DNA of 17,461 nt from CAYMLQ01 sp964390795. Lineage in GTDB: Bacteria; Verrucomicrobiota; Kiritimatiellia; RFP12; UBA1067. The position numbers and the translations under genes are program-made. Below are positions 17,001 to 17,461 of this stretch, one piece after another. The stretch lies in assembly GCA_964390795.1 (NCBI GenBank), contig CAYMLQ010000083.1:1-17461 (forward strand), in the 5' to 3' direction. Under the pieces are notes generated by a model. That model saw only the letters and a program-made list of their open reading frames with translations. It was not told the origin of the DNA and searched no databases. Each line of letters starts with the position of its first letter. Positions within the stretch are counted from its first letter, which is position 1.

Positions 17001-17103
17001 GACCAGCAGCACGGCTGCGGTCAAAGACGACACGCATTTCTCCGGCGCAGGCATCCTGACGGTGCTGCGGGACGATTTCGGCACGGTGATTTTGGTACAG
17101 TAG
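14023..17103 (+). CDS. Large secreted PATR beta-strand-repeat protein, paralog 5 (two fused modules)
   Basis: A 1026-residue protein. The ATG at 14023 is preferred over an in-frame codon at 13963, because it follows AAGGA (14012-14016) and starts a signal peptide ending F-T-A-Q-A. The longer version would read through the conserved intergenic repeat. Module 1: A-D-R-T-W-D-G-G-G, PATR repeat at about 145-172 with H-A-N-A-L-G-S, L-D-L-N-G-F-D-Q-T, repeat near 390, and a G-T-Y-G-A-T-G-S-G ... H-F-T-G-T-G domain at 449-509. Module 2 starts at W-D-A-E-G near 519, with PATR repeats at about 649 and 895 and a final G-T-Y-G-S-T-S-S-T-A-A ... H-F-S-G-A-G domain. The tail is G-T-V-I-L-V-Q. Closest in architecture to paralog 4. 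A palindrome array follows six bases after the stop codon. No beta-barrel, lipobox or PEP-CTERM is visible. Confidence 0.93.
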   Translation: MKATTQKTIVSLIAGLLAFTAQAADRTWDGGGAEANWSTFASWDGDAAAPVADDALFFGGASKLTNTNDLGAGLSFAGLTFNAGAGAFVLRGDALALGGNVVNLDNDAQSLQMDLTLGATRIFNASNGNLVANGVISGAGGLTKSGHYALTLAGNNSYEGVTTISTGTVVITHANALGSAAAGTTVDTARGATLDIRGGITLAETLTFVNANVNKSCLVNGTGTNTISSKIYTTGGRHYINGGTILNITGGITNNPFFVLNGSGRLNIQTTPLTMGTGGFYADDYTLTVFEVASNVWSELTIAKGTVRMAVANALPPAGTIRMGLGYGPLGTLDLNGFDQTTTRLYNGTTNAGFRCVTSLTPATLTITQSLASSSFEGVFSNAVSLLKMGTGTLILTNGVSPNTGSYTVSNGTLVVATTARLSGTTNVVVTGGTLELRATDALNDGAALSIADGGPKVKVNAGLNEAVSKLFLGGVQQASGTYGATGSGAEHIDDAHFTGTGLLSVLSSPPITPVSATWDAEGIDANFSTAANWAGDATPAFDRTTYAIFGTGGMTATVDTVVSLYGMSFNANTNFVVAADAGVVTNGLGGIFAQVPNTTTRTYTLAEDLVMTESQVWTVTNNGAGGTTLTLTGAVSDEPLPYNLTKDGNGTLILAGNNTYDGLTTVRTNGLLRISHANALGTTNGATVVENGGWLEVVGGVTVNEPITINGDSATGYAGALRSNGGSNVWSGLITCLGSRIRVNGGSLDIVGGVVGSTLVVGANVGSYLRISGKPINIGTGQIVSHTAGGAIILAVTNNVWSRLEAGNSFFRTDLPNVLPPTAILEQGSASSKSSVVDLNGNDQTVGQLKTGYSGGPETRIIISAAPATLTVNQGGSSEYNGSLTGRVSLVKDGLGNLVLVGTNTTYGSFTVTNGALTVGATGTLGNNSTDIRVSGGTLTLSNSVAIANGASVWMPASGSTTAKINLAAGVNEAVGQLYFGGKQRRVGTYGSTSSTAAVKDDTHFSGAGILTVLRDDFGTVILVQ

Positions 17104-17108
17104 CGTTT

Positions 17109-17288
17109 TGGGAGCGGGGACACTCCTGTCCCCGGCGTGGGCTTGGGAGCGGGGACACTCTTGTCCCCGGCGTGGGCTTGGGAGCGGGGACACTCCTGTC
17201 CCCGGCTTGTGCGTGTCGCTTGGGAGCGGGGACACTCCTGTCCCCGGCGTGGGCGTGTCGCTTGGGAGCGGGGACACTCCTGTCCCCG
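17109..17288 (+). repeat. Array of five palindromic repeat units
   Basis: Units at 17109-17136 (CTCC), 17144-17171 (CTCT), 17179-17206 (CTCC), 17221-17248 (CTCC) and 17263-17288 (CTCC), all in the same orientation. Spacers are 7, 7, 14 and 14 bases: GTGGGCT twice, then TTGTGCGTGTCGCT and GTGGGCGTGTCGCT. Unit starts are therefore 35, 35, 42 and 42 bases apart. The array starts five bases after the stop of paralog 5 and ends in GTTGCATGGACGA before the leader of paralog 6. Confidence 0.95.
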
Positions 17289-17311
17289 TTGCATGGACGA
17301 GAGGGATACAG

Positions 17312-17318
17312 AAAGGGA
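17312..17318 (+). promoter_or_regulatory. Ribosome binding site of paralog 6
   Basis: AAAGGGA eight bases before the ATG at 17327. The hexamer element is absent from this junction, as it is from junction 1-2. Confidence 0.6.
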
Positions 17319-17326
17319 TAGAGAAC

Positions 17327-17461
17327 ATGAACGCGATGAAACGAAAGATGATGGCAAGTCTGGTAACAGGCCTAATAGTAGTCACCTCGCAAGCGGCGAC
17401 GAGCGTGTGGGACGGCGGCGGAGCTGACAATAACTGGAGCAGCCTCGCCAACTGGAACCCG
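17327..17461 (+). CDS. Start of a sixth PATR-family paralog (cut by window end)
   Basis: Only the first 45 codons are in the window. The ATG at 17327 follows an AAAGGGA site at 17312-17318; a second in-frame ATG at 17336 is also possible and would align better with the M-K starts of the other paralogs. The translation has a signal peptide (M-K-R-K-M-M-A-S-L-V-T-G-L, ending T-S-Q-A), then S-V-W-D-G-G-G-A-D-N-N-W-S-S-L-A-N-W-N-P, which is the same N-terminal motif as paralogs 1-5. The DNA for the S-L-V-T-G-L stretch is close to that of paralogs 1 and 4. The N-W-N-P at the edge recalls paralog 1 more than 2-5. The rest lies outside the window. Confidence 0.88.
   Translation, partial: MNAMKRKMMASLVTGLIVVTSQAATSVWDGGGADNNWSSLANWNP

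Noticed and set aside
17109..17288. CRISPR array
   Set aside because: Spacers are only 7 or 14 bases and similar to each other, the repeat also occurs singly at other junctions, and there are no cas genes.
15331..17451. Minus-strand open frame of about 706 codons, plus others such as 991-3018
   Set aside because: These lie antisense to clear PATR genes in GC-rich DNA; their translations are Arg/Ala-rich without domains, and this one also runs through the palindrome array (R-G-Q-E-C-P-R-S-Q).

Overview
The window is a single same-strand tandem array of very large secreted repeat proteins. Five are complete (about 1026 to 1136 residues) and a sixth is cut by the window end. Each starts with a similar signal peptide ending in A/S-Q-A, followed by a W-D-G-G-G ... 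N-W motif. Their bodies are made of autotransporter-associated beta-strand repeats (PATR type: G-x-G-T-L-x-L-x-G-x-N-x-Y-x-G-x-T-T-V-x-x-G-T-L). No outer-membrane beta-barrel domain is visible in any of them, so 'autotransporter' is only a domain label. The high GC, the PATR proteins and the interspersed GGGGACA/TGTCCCC palindrome suggest the PVC group (Verrucomicrobiota, Kiritimatiellota or a relative), probably from a draft or metagenome assembly. This taxonomic call is inference; there is no rRNA or housekeeping gene to anchor it.

Layout: gene 1 at 55-3156 (its own subfamily); gene 2 at 3227-6792 (crosses a 100-N gap); gene 3 at 7012-10404 (same type as gene 2); gene 4 at 10639-13731 and gene 5 at 14023-17103 (a pair, each made of two fused modules); gene 6 from 17327 to the window end. 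Three junctions (2-3, 3-4, 4-5) carry a composite intergenic element: a palindrome or palindrome array, a 50-bp constant block, a GATTAN hexamer tract (7, 10 or 7 units), a 38-bp arm of opposite polarity, and a conserved leader with the ribosome binding site. The 1-2 and 5-6 junctions are simpler: palindrome(s), a GTTGCAWGGAYGA remnant, then the ribosome binding site. Palindrome copies per junction are 1, 1, 1, 3 and 5, all in the same orientation.

Most notable observations: (a) all five complete proteins end in the same short tail, G-T-[LMV]-[IL]-x-V-[RQL], including gene 1, whose preceding domain is different; (b) the array is mosaic, since gene 3 has a gene-2-like body but a 3' end about 96% identical to that of gene 4, and the gene 4 signal-peptide DNA matches gene 1 better than its partner gene 5, suggesting gene conversion through the shared flanks; (c) the N gap in gene 2 is flanked by an exact 55-bp duplication, and removing the gap plus one copy restores one reading frame, so the apparent frameshift is an assembly artefact. 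No enzymes, RNA genes, CRISPR arrays or transposase genes are visible. The proteins are probably extracellular or surface beta-helical proteins, but their substrate or partner cannot be read from the sequence.
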